Below are positions 6,336 through 14,646 of a DNA stretch of 64,000 nt, one piece after another (position 1 is the first letter of the stretch; every line of letters begins with the position of its first letter). The position numbers and the translations under genes were made by a program. The stretch lies in assembly GCA_944324345.1 (NCBI GenBank), contig CALUVT010000002.1, forward strand, positions 310,001-374,000. The letters run 5' to 3'. The notes under the pieces were generated by a model. It was not told the origin of the DNA. It saw only the letters and a program-made list of their open reading frames with translations, and did not search any database. The DNA is from Candidatus Gastranaerophilales bacterium (GTDB lineage: Bacteria; Cyanobacteriota; Vampirovibrionia; Gastranaerophilales; Gastranaerophilaceae).

Positions 6336-8543
6336 ATGAAAGTATTGGAAATTAAGAATAATTTGGTAAAAATAGCATACGATGCACAAGATAATCTTGC
6401 ACTATCGGGCTTTGTAGTAATTCAAGACGTCAATACCCCGTATGTTGCCCAAGTGATGAATTTAAAAGCCGATATTACTTCCAATTTTGCAATAGTCAAA
6501 CTGCTCTTTACTTTCAATGAAGAAGGAATTTTAAAAAACTACAACGGCACAATACCTTCTCTCAAATCTACAGTAACGAAACTTCCTGCAAATGAGCTCC
6601 TTGACATAATACCTATAGATAATCCCCTCACAATAGGTATCCTGCCAGAGCAAAATACTTTGCTGAAAGTGGATAAATCTATACTTGATAATAACCTGCT
6701 TGTTTGCTCAAATAGTGTTGAAAATACAAAAAGACTTATTAATAACATAGTTTCACAAGTTGATGAAAAAGTTGTCATTTTTGATACAGATGGAACTCTT
6801 GAATTAGAAAATAAAATTAAGTTTGGGCAGGATTTCAAGCTTCCGCTGAACTATGACACAATTAACTTCATTTATAACAATGATCTTGAAGATATTGATC
6901 CCATTAGTAAAGCAGTTGTTCAAGATATATTTATAGAAGTTCAAGAGTATATAAAGACACTTCCAGAAGGATATTTACCTTTTGACACTTTCCTTCAGGT
7001 AGTTGACCAACAATACAAAGAAACAAATATTCCTCAACTCGTTCTTCTTAAAAATAAGCTACTAAAATACAAGGAATTAGACGTTTTTGCTCAAGAACTA
7101 AAAGATATACTTAATTTTACTATCGCAATCGAAAAATCAGATGTAATAACTGTTGATATTTCAAACGTCCCGCCAATCTTGCAAAAAGAGATTATGGCTT
7201 ATTCATACAGCGTTATGCCAACAGTGAAATCTAAAATTTATACATTTGTTAAACTAGATAATTCAAATTCCAGCAAAAAGCTTTTGAAAACTTATCTTCA
7301 AAAAAATAACGTGTATACAATAACAATATGTCCACACGAATACAAATATATCAATATATTGAAAGAAAATGCACAAAACATGATTTTGTTCCGTCCGCTA
7401 ACTCTACAACATGATTTTGCAAGTTATAATACTTTTTTAAACAAACTTAACGCTGATGAATATATCGTGTATGGTGCACATACACAAAATATACCTTTAA
7501 TTGCGGAACTTGAAGAACAGCATAATATAAAGCAAATTAATGATATCCCAGAGGCAGAAGAACAATCAACCTCAGAAACAAATACAGATCAAATAGAATC
7601 TGATACCTCTATAGTTGACACTTCAGATGAGATAATGCAAACAAATAATTTGGGTGCTACCGAAAATTCTGAAGAGACTCTAAATTCAATCGAGATTGAA
7701 GATATTTCAGAAGAACCAATCCAAGAAGATGAAGAAATAGTTATTAGTGAAGATCAAACTGAAGATACAAACGACCACCAAGATTATCCTGAAGAAATAG
7801 TTTATCCTGATATAACGTTTGAAGAAGATGAGGTTAAAGTATCTGATAATAATATAGCAGAACCTGAAATTGCAGAACCAATAGAACAAGTTAACGATTT
7901 TGGGGAAATTCCGAATATATTAGAAGATGTTCCGGAAGAGGATACTCTTGTTGACGAAAAAGTTGACGAAGATAGCGGAGAAACAGAGATAAGTGATATT
8001 CAAGTTGAACCGCTATATAGTGAGCAGCCGGAAGAGGATTTTGTAGATACTGAACAGGATTCCACATTGGAACCGGTTGTTGACTATTCAATTAATGAAC
8101 TTGATTATCAAGATGACCCTTTAAAACAAGATAATAACGAAATAGTCGAACAAGTAGCAAAAGACATTGATAAAACTTTGTATGAGAAAATAGATGATAC
8201 TACGGAAGATATTGTTGATTTTGCCGGAGATGAGCTCACTGAAGATGATTTGGATCTAATAGACGATATAAATTCTGAAGAAGACGATAATCAAATTGAG
8301 TTTAATGATATCGAAACAGAAAATTCACAAGTTTTGCCGATATACCCTGGCGAAGATACAGACTCAGCAGCGGATTCTCAAAGTTTTGAACCGGGAGACA
8401 GAGTCAGCACCCCAAAATATGGAGAAGGTGTTGTCGAAAAAATGATAAAGTATGGCAACAAAACGCTTTGTTCTATTGAATTCCCGAACATTGGAAGAAG
8501 ATTACTTGATCCAGCGATGAGTGATATTACTAAATTATCTTAA
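6336..8543 (+). CDS. Hypothetical protein: barrel-like N-terminus, long acidic linker, tudor-like C-terminus
   Basis: Not assignable to a named gene. Residues 1-110 alternate short strands (KVLEIKNNLVKIAYD, FVVIQDV, YVAQVMNLK) in the manner of the HAS-barrel of HerA-type ATPases; residues 110-380 resemble a Walker-less nucleotide-binding core. Residues 390-680 are a very acidic, Glu/Asp/Ser/Thr-rich disordered linker. The last 50 residues (FEPGDRVSTPKYGEGVVEKM and onward) match the GDxVxHxxFGxGxV tudor-like module found at the C-terminus of UvrD/PcrA helicases, where it contacts RNA polymerase. ATG 6336 follows GAGGGAG. It overlaps convergent aroH by 9 bases. A role in DNA or transcription transactions is inference only. 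Confidence 0.8.
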   Translation: MKVLEIKNNLVKIAYDAQDNLALSGFVVIQDVNTPYVAQVMNLKADITSNFAIVKLLFTFNEEGILKNYNGTIPSLKSTVTKLPANELLDIIPIDNPLTIGILPEQNTLLKVDKSILDNNLLVCSNSVENTKRLINNIVSQVDEKVVIFDTDGTLELENKIKFGQDFKLPLNYDTINFIYNNDLEDIDPISKAVVQDIFIEVQEYIKTLPEGYLPFDTFLQVVDQQYKETNIPQLVLLKNKLLKYKELDVFAQELKDILNFTIAIEKSDVITVDISNVPPILQKEIMAYSYSVMPTVKSKIYTFVKLDNSNSSKKLLKTYLQKNNVYTITICPHEYKYINILKENAQNMILFRPLTLQHDFASYNTFLNKLNADEYIVYGAHTQNIPLIAELEEQHNIKQINDIPEAEEQSTSETNTDQIESDTSIVDTSDEIMQTNNLGATENSEETLNSIEIEDISEEPIQEDEEIVISEDQTEDTNDHQDYPEEIVYPDITFEEDEVKVSDNNIAEPEIAEPIEQVNDFGEIPNILEDVPEEDTLVDEKVDEDSGETEISDIQVEPLYSEQPEEDFVDTEQDSTLEPVVDYSINELDYQDDPLKQDNNEIVEQVAKDIDKTLYEKIDDTTEDIVDFAGDELTEDDLDLIDDINSEEDDNQIEFNDIETENSQVLPIYPGEDTDSAADSQSFEPGDRVSTPKYGEGVVEKMIKYGNKTLCSIEFPNIGRRLLDPAMSDITKLS

Positions 8544-8882
8544 GTTGCTGGCACCTTTTAAATAAACAAATTTTGGGACAAAATCTTCTTCACAATTTAC
8601 GACAACAAGAACTCTCAAACACATTGGAAGAGAATTTGGAACATTTAACTCGTGAAAACACATCATTGCTACATTATCCCAACCGAAATCAAGGCGAGCA
8701 AATTTTGCGGGAAACTCAGCATTCAAATCATCGGTCAATGTAAATATGACATGAGAAATAGAATCCTTGGTTATATCGTTTGCCTTTACAATCGCATCCA
8801 AGAGTTCAACTGTAGCATCTTTTATGTCTAAAGAGGTATTTGAAGCTACGGTTATTGCTCCTCTTATACCTTTTGTAATCAT
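8535..8882 (-). CDS. aroH: Monofunctional chorismate mutase, AroH class
   Basis: Converts chorismate to prephenate for Phe/Tyr synthesis. The 115-aa protein has the trimeric AroH fold signature: GIRGAITVASNTS at the N-terminus (arginine of the active site), DATVELLDAIVKAN, ISHVIFTLTDDLNAEFPAKFAR (catalytic region with the second arginine) and CLRVLVVVN near the end. Length equals that of the Bacillus enzyme. I chose ATG 8882 (MITKGIRGAI) because GGGAG lies eight bases before it; a start five codons upstream has none. It lies upstream of nothing obvious in aromatic synthesis: 36 bases after fmt's start region comes its own unit. High confidence. Confidence 0.9.
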   Translation of the reverse strand: MITKGIRGAITVASNTSLDIKDATVELLDAIVKANDITKDSISHVIFTLTDDLNAEFPAKFARLDFGWDNVAMMCFHELNVPNSLPMCLRVLVVVNCEEDFVPKFVYLKGASNLR

Positions 8883-8918
8883 ATTAAAATCTCCCAAATT
8901 AAAACTTGTTTATTTAAT

Positions 8919-9836
8919 CTAATTTTTCAGGTGCAAGCCATTTGCCCAGTCTTTTGCAAGCATTTCACCTTTACCCTCAGGTTTAACCCTTATAAGCTTT
9001 ATGCTGTCTTGCCCACAACCGACTTGAATACCATCTTTTCCAAATCTTACAAATTCACCACACTTGCCTTGTTCTTTTACGACACAAGTCTCTAATACTT
9101 TTATAATTTTACCGTTATAAACAAAATAGGCTGATGGAGATTTGTAAATTCCTCGAACCAAATTGTGAATTTCTTGTGCTGGTTTAGACCAGTCGATTAA
9201 AGTTTCTTCTTTTGTCAATTTATTTGCCATGCATACACCTTCAGCACATTGTTTTTGAGGAATAATGGTATTATCAACAAGGCCAACAAGAGTTTTTTCT
9301 ATTAGTCTTGGCGATTTCTTGCTTATTATTTCAAATAAATCTGCACATGTCATATTATCAGAGATTTCTATTGGCTCCATAAGGCAAACATCGCCGCAAT
9401 CAAGTCCAAGTTCCGTTATCATTGTGCAAATTCCAGTTTTTTTATCCCCGTTAATTATCGCACGCTGGATTGGGTTTGCTCCACGATATTTTGGTAAAAG
9501 AGAAGCGTGAAGATTTATTGTCTCATACTTTGGAATATCAAGAACTTCCTGAGATAATATCTGCCCAAATGCAAAAGTAACAAAGAAATCAGGATTCAGC
9601 TTTTTTAACTCGTCTTGAATATCAAACTCTTTTCTTATTGATTTAGGTTGAAAAACAGGTATATTATTTTTCAGAGCAAACTCTTTGATTGGCGACATAG
9701 AAATTTTATGTCCTCTGCCGGCAGGTTTGTCGGGCTGAGTAACAACAGCAAGAACATTAATATTTGGAGATTTATAGAGATATTCAAGTGACTCTAATGC
9801 TATTCTCGGAGTTGCGAAAAATACAATACTAATCAT
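8919..9836 (-). CDS. fmt: Methionyl-tRNA formyltransferase
   Basis: Formylates initiator Met-tRNA using 10-formyl-tetrahydrofolate. The 305-aa protein has the full family order: ISIVFFATPRIALESL, VVTQPDKPAGRGHK, the catalytic NLHASLLPKYRGANP (Asn, His), GLDCGDVCLMEP (Asp) and the C-terminal OB-like domain. It overlaps def by 8 bases (ATG at 9836 inside the def end), and def-fmt is the classic pair that adds and later removes the formyl group. A second, diverged formyltransferase lies at 42841. High confidence. Confidence 0.95.
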   Translation of the reverse strand: MISIVFFATPRIALESLEYLYKSPNINVLAVVTQPDKPAGRGHKISMSPIKEFALKNNIPVFQPKSIRKEFDIQDELKKLNPDFFVTFAFGQILSQEVLDIPKYETINLHASLLPKYRGANPIQRAIINGDKKTGICTMITELGLDCGDVCLMEPIEISDNMTCADLFEIISKKSPRLIEKTLVGLVDNTIIPQKQCAEGVCMANKLTKEETLIDWSKPAQEIHNLVRGIYKSPSAYFVYNGKIIKVLETCVVKEQGKCGEFVRFGKDGIQVGCGQDSIKLIRVKPEGKGEMLAKDWANGLHLKN

Positions 9837-10398
9837 TTTTGCCTTCCAACTCCCGATCTATTTCAGGTTCTTGCACAAGCTTTTGGGGATCAACAGGAGG
9901 TAGATGATGTTTAGCAAGTATTTCATCAGTTTCAAATCTGTTTACACAGTGATCGATAAACAAAATTCCATCTAAATGATCATTTTCATGCTGAATAGCT
10001 CGAGCCAAAAGACAACCATCTTTAGCCTCCATAACAAAAGACCTGCCATGGATATCAAGAGCTTTAACCATAATATTTTTATATCTTTTGACGTCTGTAT
10101 ACGCTTCAGGGAAACTTATACACCCCTCTTGAGCAACAATTGCCCCAGACTTTTTTATAATTTTAGGATTTATAAATACAAGAGGGTTAAGCGGTTCATC
10201 ATTTTTGGATACATCAACAACAAAAACCCTGTAATTTACGCCTATTTGAGGTGCTGCCATACCAACACCGTTTTTTGCATACATTGTATCCAACAAATCC
10301 TGAACTAAATCTTGTATTTTTTTAGAAACTTTATGAACCTCTTTAGAAGGCTCTCTTAAACTCTTTTCTCCATATTGCAAAACTTTTTTTACAGCCAT
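9829..10398 (-). CDS. def: Peptide deformylase
   Basis: Removes the N-formyl group from new proteins; a metalloenzyme. All three motifs are present: GVGMAAPQIG (44-53), EGCIS (91-95, metal ligand Cys93) and QHENDH (His137 and His141 as ligands, Glu138 catalytic). At 189 aa the length is normal with a slightly long C-terminal tail ending in basic/acidic residues. ATG 10398 follows GAGGATATT. First gene of the def-fmt pair. High confidence. Confidence 0.95.
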   Translation of the reverse strand: MAVKKVLQYGEKSLREPSKEVHKVSKKIQDLVQDLLDTMYAKNGVGMAAPQIGVNYRVFVVDVSKNDEPLNPLVFINPKIIKKSGAIVAQEGCISFPEAYTDVKRYKNIMVKALDIHGRSFVMEAKDGCLLARAIQHENDHLDGILFIDHCVNRFETDEILAKHHLPPVDPQKLVQEPEIDRELEGKND

Positions 10399-10469
10399 TT
10401 TAATATCCTCTTACACAAGATTGTATAACAAAACTTCATAGAAAACAAGATTTTAGCTCTTAAGAAAAA

Positions 10470-11138
10470 TTATCTTAAATCTAAAAATTTGTGAACCTGA
10501 GGGATTAATCGAACATTTTCATATTGAAGGAGAAATTTATTAAGTATTTTAGCCGCAAATTCAGGGCTTACCGTCAAAACCTCACCATTCATCTCAGGCT
10601 GCAAGATTAGTTCTATATTATATTTTTTAGCTAAATTACAACAATTATCAACTTCTTCATCGGAAATTCTATCATTGAAAACAATTTTTGCAAAAGTTTC
10701 CACCCCATTTACAGCTTCGAAAAATTTGTCATGAAATTTATATGAACCTTTAATACCTGTTGCACTTTCGAGCTTTATATCTGCAGAAACTATATCAATA
10801 AAAGGTTTTACCAATAAAAATTTATCCGCAAGAGTTGCATTTGTTTCAAGATATATTTTCTTATTTACTAAAGGTAAAAAATCTTTCAAAAAATCAGCTG
10901 ATAATAAAGGTTCTCCACCCGTTAATGAGACAGAATGAATATTCTCGCATCTATTCACGATATCAGCAAGCTTGCAATAATCATATTCTTCAAAATCAGA
11001 ATCTGAAGCAAACTCAGTATCACAGTAATTACATTTTAAATTACAATTGCAAAATCTTACAAATAACTGCTGGTAACCTACATAAGGCCCCTCACCCTGG
11101 ATTGATTTAAATATTTCTTTTATTTTTACTTTATTCAT
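10470..11138 (-). CDS. queE: 7-carboxy-7-deazaguanine synthase, radical SAM
   Basis: Radical-SAM step in 7-deazaguanine (preQ0/queuosine) synthesis: turns carboxy-tetrahydropterin into 7-carboxy-7-deazaguanine. The N-terminus KIKEIFKSIQGEGPYVGY is family-typical and the iron-sulfur motif is C32-x3-C36-x2-C39 followed by DTEF. SLTGGEPLL and YLETNAT follow in order. It overlaps the upstream DnaJ-like gene by 8 bases (ATGAATAA), so it is translationally coupled to it. No other que genes are in the window. High confidence. Confidence 0.92.
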   Translation of the reverse strand: MNKVKIKEIFKSIQGEGPYVGYQQLFVRFCNCNLKCNYCDTEFASDSDFEEYDYCKLADIVNRCENIHSVSLTGGEPLLSADFLKDFLPLVNKKIYLETNATLADKFLLVKPFIDIVSADIKLESATGIKGSYKFHDKFFEAVNGVETFAKIVFNDRISDEEVDNCCNLAKKYNIELILQPEMNGEVLTVSPEFAAKILNKFLLQYENVRLIPQVHKFLDLR

Positions 11139-12135
11139 TTAACAAATTCTCACGAATATTCTGCAAAGACAATTTTTTAAGTTTTTCATACAATCTTATT
11201 TCATCATCTGACAAAGAACACGGAATTTCAATATGCACAATTATAATCATGTCACCTACTTTTCCATTTTGCTTTAACCCTTGACCTGCCAGACGGAATT
11301 TTTGTCCTGAATGAGTTTTAGCTGGAATTTTTAAAGAAAGATTCCCTTCAAAAGCAGGGACAGAAATATCTCCTCCAAGAACTGCCTCAAATGGTGTAAT
11401 TGGAATATTATATATAACATTATTCCCTTCAAATTGCATTCTTGAATTCGGTTCAATTTTTATCTTCACGTAAAAATCTCCGTTTAATCCCCCGTTTTCA
11501 CCTGAATTACCTTCAAAAGGGATACGTAATTTGGTCCCGTTTTTTATATTTTTAGGGATTTTTACAGTAATTTTTCTATGCTCGCTTTTTTCCCCTGAGC
11601 CTTTACAACTTGGGCAGATAGCTCCATTTATAAATTTACGTCCTTTGCACCTGTCACATTGAGTTGTATGCATTATGTTGATAACACGTTCTGTACCTCT
11701 CACTGCATCTTTCAAAGGGATTGAAATTTCTTCATATATATCTGAACCTTTTTTAGGAGATAATTTTTCTTTCTTAGGCTTAGGTTTTGAAAATTCTTCA
11801 AATATATCATTTATTTTTTCATTAAATTTTTTAGAAAATTCATCTTTGGGCTTAGATGTCGATGAGGTATTTTTTTCGTATTCCGCTTGTGCCTGCTTTG
11901 AAGATGTATGTTGTTTTTCCTCACGAGTTTTAAAAAAGCCGTTTATAGTATCATATTGAAGCCTCTTTTGCGGATTTGAAAGAGTTTCATAGGCTTGTAA
12001 AATATCTTTAAAAATTTCGGCACCTGCAGGGTTTACATCAGGATGATATTTCCTTGCTAAACGTCTATATGCAAATTTTATTTCTGCATTACTGCTGTCA
12101 GGTGTAACTCCAAGAATTGAATAATAGTTCTTCAT
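11131..12135 (-). CDS. DnaJ-family co-chaperone with a shortened zinc finger
   Basis: Hsp40 partner stimulating DnaK. Residues 1-65 are a J domain with the HPD triad at 31-33 (RKYHPDVN). A Lys/Ser-rich linker (about 70-130) replaces the Gly/Phe region. Only two Cys repeats are present, CDRCKGRK and CPSCKGSG, where classic DnaJ has four CxxCxGxG repeats; the two C-terminal beta domains (GVKIPKNIKNGTKL-like, FEGNSGENGG, NIPITPFEAVLGGDI) follow. At 334 aa it is shorter than DnaJ (about 375), so it may be a second J-protein rather than the main DnaJ. A -10-like TATATA lies five bases before the ATG. Good family confidence; I give no symbol. Confidence 0.85.
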   Translation of the reverse strand: MKNYYSILGVTPDSSNAEIKFAYRRLARKYHPDVNPAGAEIFKDILQAYETLSNPQKRLQYDTINGFFKTREEKQHTSSKQAQAEYEKNTSSTSKPKDEFSKKFNEKINDIFEEFSKPKPKKEKLSPKKGSDIYEEISIPLKDAVRGTERVINIMHTTQCDRCKGRKFINGAICPSCKGSGEKSEHRKITVKIPKNIKNGTKLRIPFEGNSGENGGLNGDFYVKIKIEPNSRMQFEGNNVIYNIPITPFEAVLGGDISVPAFEGNLSLKIPAKTHSGQKFRLAGQGLKQNGKVGDMIIIVHIEIPCSLSDDEIRLYEKLKKLSLQNIRENLLNE

Positions 12136-12156
12136 ATTTTTATATATAATGAAGAC

Positions 12157-13404
12157 TTAAAATTTTTCAACCTGCTCACATATATCAGTACGGTATTTTT
12201 TTGTTTCGAAATTAACTAAATCAATATCTTCGTAAAGAAGTTTTCTGGCTCTTGAAAGGGTATTTGATGTTTTTGTCAAAACTAAATTTTTACCCGCAAT
12301 TGTTTCATACTCAAGGTAAGTATTTTTTTTCACAGGGAAATATGTTATATCAGATTCGACCATATCGAGTCCGTTAATAATATTTCCTGCACTTCTTGAA
12401 AGCAATACACACGAAACAGAAGAATAATCAGAAATATTTATTGAATCATAATCATCCGCAAAAGAGCCTATTGCACAAGCATTGAAAAGAGTTAACAAGT
12501 TTTCGTCAACTAAATTTAAAATGGCATCAGAATCAAAATCAGACAAAAACGGTTTGAAATCCAACACCACAAAACTTCCATCATCTTTAAGCACGCAATT
12601 TATGCCGAGTATACCAAGATACGGAGTATCTTTTTTTTGAAGAGCATCTAAAATATTGTTAACAACATTTTTCATCAAGGAGTCTTCGACATCTTTTGAA
12701 ACCTTATAATCAGGTGTGAATGCACCAATCCCGTCTGTTAATATTCCGCCATCACCATCTTCCATAAATTTATAATTAGCAACAACTCCCAACGGTAAAG
12801 CATGATATCCGTCTGTCACTACGTACAAAGTAAACTCATGGCCGTATACATAATCTTCAAGCACAACTTTTTTTTCATTCCTTGCGAACAAGTCATCCAC
12901 AAAAATTTTTGAAGAAAGAAAAGTCGTACAAACAAGCTTGTCATTTTTTAAATTATTTTCATCAGCTCTAATAACTTGAGGCATTGGAGCATTTTTCAAA
13001 TAATCATAAGCCATCTGAGGCTTATCAAAAATTGCAAATCTTGGAGTAGGAATCTTTAGCCTGTACAGGAATTTCTTTGCAACAGCTCTGCTTAAAGCAA
13101 AATCCGCACTTTTCGCAGTAGGAGCAAATATAAGTTGTTCATTTGCTTGGAATAATTCTGCAATATTATTTTTAATTGCAATCTCAGATGATGCAATTGT
13201 TAAGTCGAAAGAATTTTTTACAACAAAAGCCAAAAGTTCCTCTGTATTATCTTCTCTTATATCAACACATTTCGCAATTTCAGCAATTACAGAATTTCCA
13301 GGAGCCACAAACACATCACAATCATAGCTATTAAACTTCTTAGCAAGAGCATATTCCTTTGCAGAAGCACCAACAATTAAGATTTTCTTTCTACTTTCAA
13401 CCAT
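12157..13404 (-). CDS. PurD-like (phosphoribosylamine-glycine ligase-related) ATP-grasp protein, degenerate
   Basis: It has the GAR-synthetase order: N-terminal KILIVGASAKEYALAKKF with APGNSVIAEIAKCVDI, an ATP-grasp with SRAVAKKFLYRLKIPTP, EDYVYGHEFTLYVVTDG, GDGGILTDGIGAFTP and PYLGILGINCVL. However, key family signatures are missing: the KADGLAAGKGV nucleotide loop is replaced by RADENNLKNDKLV, and the metal-binding NxRFGDPE segment by DFKPFLSDFDSD. It may be a non-purine paralogue or a decaying enzyme. The start is taken as ATG 13404 because a TATAAT ends exactly six bases upstream (leaderless layout); an ATG at 13422 would overlap that box. 415 aa. Family moderate-high, catalytic activity doubtful. 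Confidence 0.75.
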   Translation of the reverse strand: MVESRKKILIVGASAKEYALAKKFNSYDCDVFVAPGNSVIAEIAKCVDIREDNTEELLAFVVKNSFDLTIASSEIAIKNNIAELFQANEQLIFAPTAKSADFALSRAVAKKFLYRLKIPTPRFAIFDKPQMAYDYLKNAPMPQVIRADENNLKNDKLVCTTFLSSKIFVDDLFARNEKKVVLEDYVYGHEFTLYVVTDGYHALPLGVVANYKFMEDGDGGILTDGIGAFTPDYKVSKDVEDSLMKNVVNNILDALQKKDTPYLGILGINCVLKDDGSFVVLDFKPFLSDFDSDAILNLVDENLLTLFNACAIGSFADDYDSINISDYSSVSCVLLSRSAGNIINGLDMVESDITYFPVKKNTYLEYETIAGKNLVLTKTSNTLSRARKLLYEDIDLVNFETKKYRTDICEQVEKF

Positions 13405-13410
13405 GTTTTC

Positions 13411-13416
13411 ATTATA
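13411..13416 (-). promoter_or_regulatory. -10 box for the leaderless purD-like gene
   Basis: TATAAT (13416-13411), six bases, then the ATG at 13404: the predicted +1 is the start codon. The -35 region (TTTATT at 17 bases) is weak. Confidence 0.5.
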
Positions 13417-13586
13417 TATCAATTTTATAAATAAATAAAGAATAAAAAAGAAAAAAGATACAAGGAATAATCATCCTAATAAATGATTTTATTTAAACAT
13501 GTAAAGTTTTTTTACAAATTATGATATAATAATGACAAGTTAAAAATAATAATTAAACTTTTCTTAGGAAGCGAGGTTTAGTAGAA

Positions 13587-13817
13587 ATGGCAGGTATAGC
13601 AAGTTTATTGTCTCAAATATTTGTACCCCAATCAACACAAGTAACTGTTCCGGTAAAAAATAGCAGTAATCCGTATAGTAACAACCCTTTTGTTAACTAT
13701 AATGGCAATAGCCTAAACAATTACGCAAAAAATTCACCTGTTAGAGGAGGGTATTTTGCAGGGTATTATAATGGTAAACAAAATATAGTCGGACAACGTT
13801 TATTTATTGAGGTTTAA
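13587..13817 (+). CDS. Small Asn/Tyr/Gly-rich hypothetical protein, 76 aa
   Basis: Not recognised. The N-terminus MAGIASLLSQIFVPQ is mildly hydrophobic; the rest is rich in Asn, Ser, Tyr and Gly (NPYSNNPFVNYNGNS, GGYFAGYYNG), as in disordered or surface-exposed segments, and lacks Cys. ATG 13587 follows GAGG at acceptable spacing, and a TATAAT stands about 55 bases upstream (13524-13529). It ends at 13817, and the prepilin promoter begins 12 bases later, so the two lie side by side on the same strand. A link to the pilus-like proteins is inference from position only. Confidence 0.6.
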   Translation: MAGIASLLSQIFVPQSTQVTVPVKNSSNPYSNNPFVNYNGNSLNNYAKNSPVRGGYFAGYYNGKQNIVGQRLFIEV

Positions 13818-13828
13818 GCCTCGGACAA

Positions 13829-13857
13829 TTGACTTTTCTACTATAAAAGGTTATAAT
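13829..13857 (+). promoter_or_regulatory. Consensus sigma70 promoter of the prepilin pair
   Basis: TTGACT (13829-13834), a 17-base spacer and TATAAT (13852-13857). It lies 30 bases before the prepilin ATG at 13888. Confidence 0.8.
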
Positions 13858-13887
13858 GGATATAGTACGTTAGGGAAGTTTTTATAT

Positions 13888-14628
13888 ATGAAATGTGAGG
13901 CTTTTTTAGGATTTACCATCTCAGAATTACTGGTAGCAATGTCTATAATTGGGATAGTTGTTGCAATAACTGTGCCTACTGTTGTTTCAAAGTACCAACA
14001 GAAATCTATGCTTGCATTGTTGAAAAAGAATTATGTTGAACTTCAAGAAAATCTCCTTGTCTTAAGCACTGAAAATAACAACAAAAGTTTTTATAAATCA
14101 ATTCTAAGCAAACAAGGCTCAAAAAGTGTTGAAGAAACTGCAGGAGAATTTATTAAAGGGTTTTATACTATAACTAGTGACTGCGAGGATACAGCTCAAC
14201 CATGTTTTGCAGATTCTTATCGTACAATAAATTCCTCAACAAGAACTAACTTTAGTTGTTCAGACGGATATAATGTATTGTTAAAAGGTGGTGCTGCAAT
14301 GTGTATAATACCTGCGGATTCTGCAGTAGAAGCTGATGAAGATGCCGGAATTGAAGCAAAAGATGCAATACCTGCACATATATTTATAGATGTTAACGGA
14401 ATAGACAGGCCTAATATTGGTGGAAGAGATCTGTTTTCATTTTATGTATATGACTTTTACACTATAGATGATGGGAAAACTGATAACTATATAGGACCGG
14501 AAAAAATTAAAGACGGAACAGCAGAAGAAGCAAGAGAAACATTATTCAATTCTTCATGCCTAACATCTTTTGACGGTACAGGTTGTTTTGGGAAAATCCT
14601 TAATGACAACTGGAAAATGAATTACTAA
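13888..14628 (+). CDS. Prepilin-type N-terminal cleavage/methylation protein
   Basis: Type IV pilin-like protein for export through the pilus/type II-like system. From ATG 13888 the leader is only eight residues (MKCEAFLG), then FTISELLVAMSIIGIVVAI with Glu at +5 and Gly at -1, the cleavage motif, followed by TVPTVVSKYQQK. The C-terminal domain has paired cysteines (SDCEDTAQPC, SSCLTSFDGTGCFG), a DVNGIDRPNIGGRDLFSFYV segment seen in its paralogues, and ends NDNWKMNY. A longer reading from 13807 has no support and would overlap the promoter. AGGGAAG precedes the ATG. A second prepilin gene follows after 18 bases. Family sure, role unknown. Confidence 0.88.
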   Translation: MKCEAFLGFTISELLVAMSIIGIVVAITVPTVVSKYQQKSMLALLKKNYVELQENLLVLSTENNNKSFYKSILSKQGSKSVEETAGEFIKGFYTITSDCEDTAQPCFADSYRTINSSTRTNFSCSDGYNVLLKGGAAMCIIPADSAVEADEDAGIEAKDAIPAHIFIDVNGIDRPNIGGRDLFSFYVYDFYTIDDGKTDNYIGPEKIKDGTAEEARETLFNSSCLTSFDGTGCFGKILNDNWKMNY

Positions 14629-14646
14629 ACTAAAAGGGGATAATTT

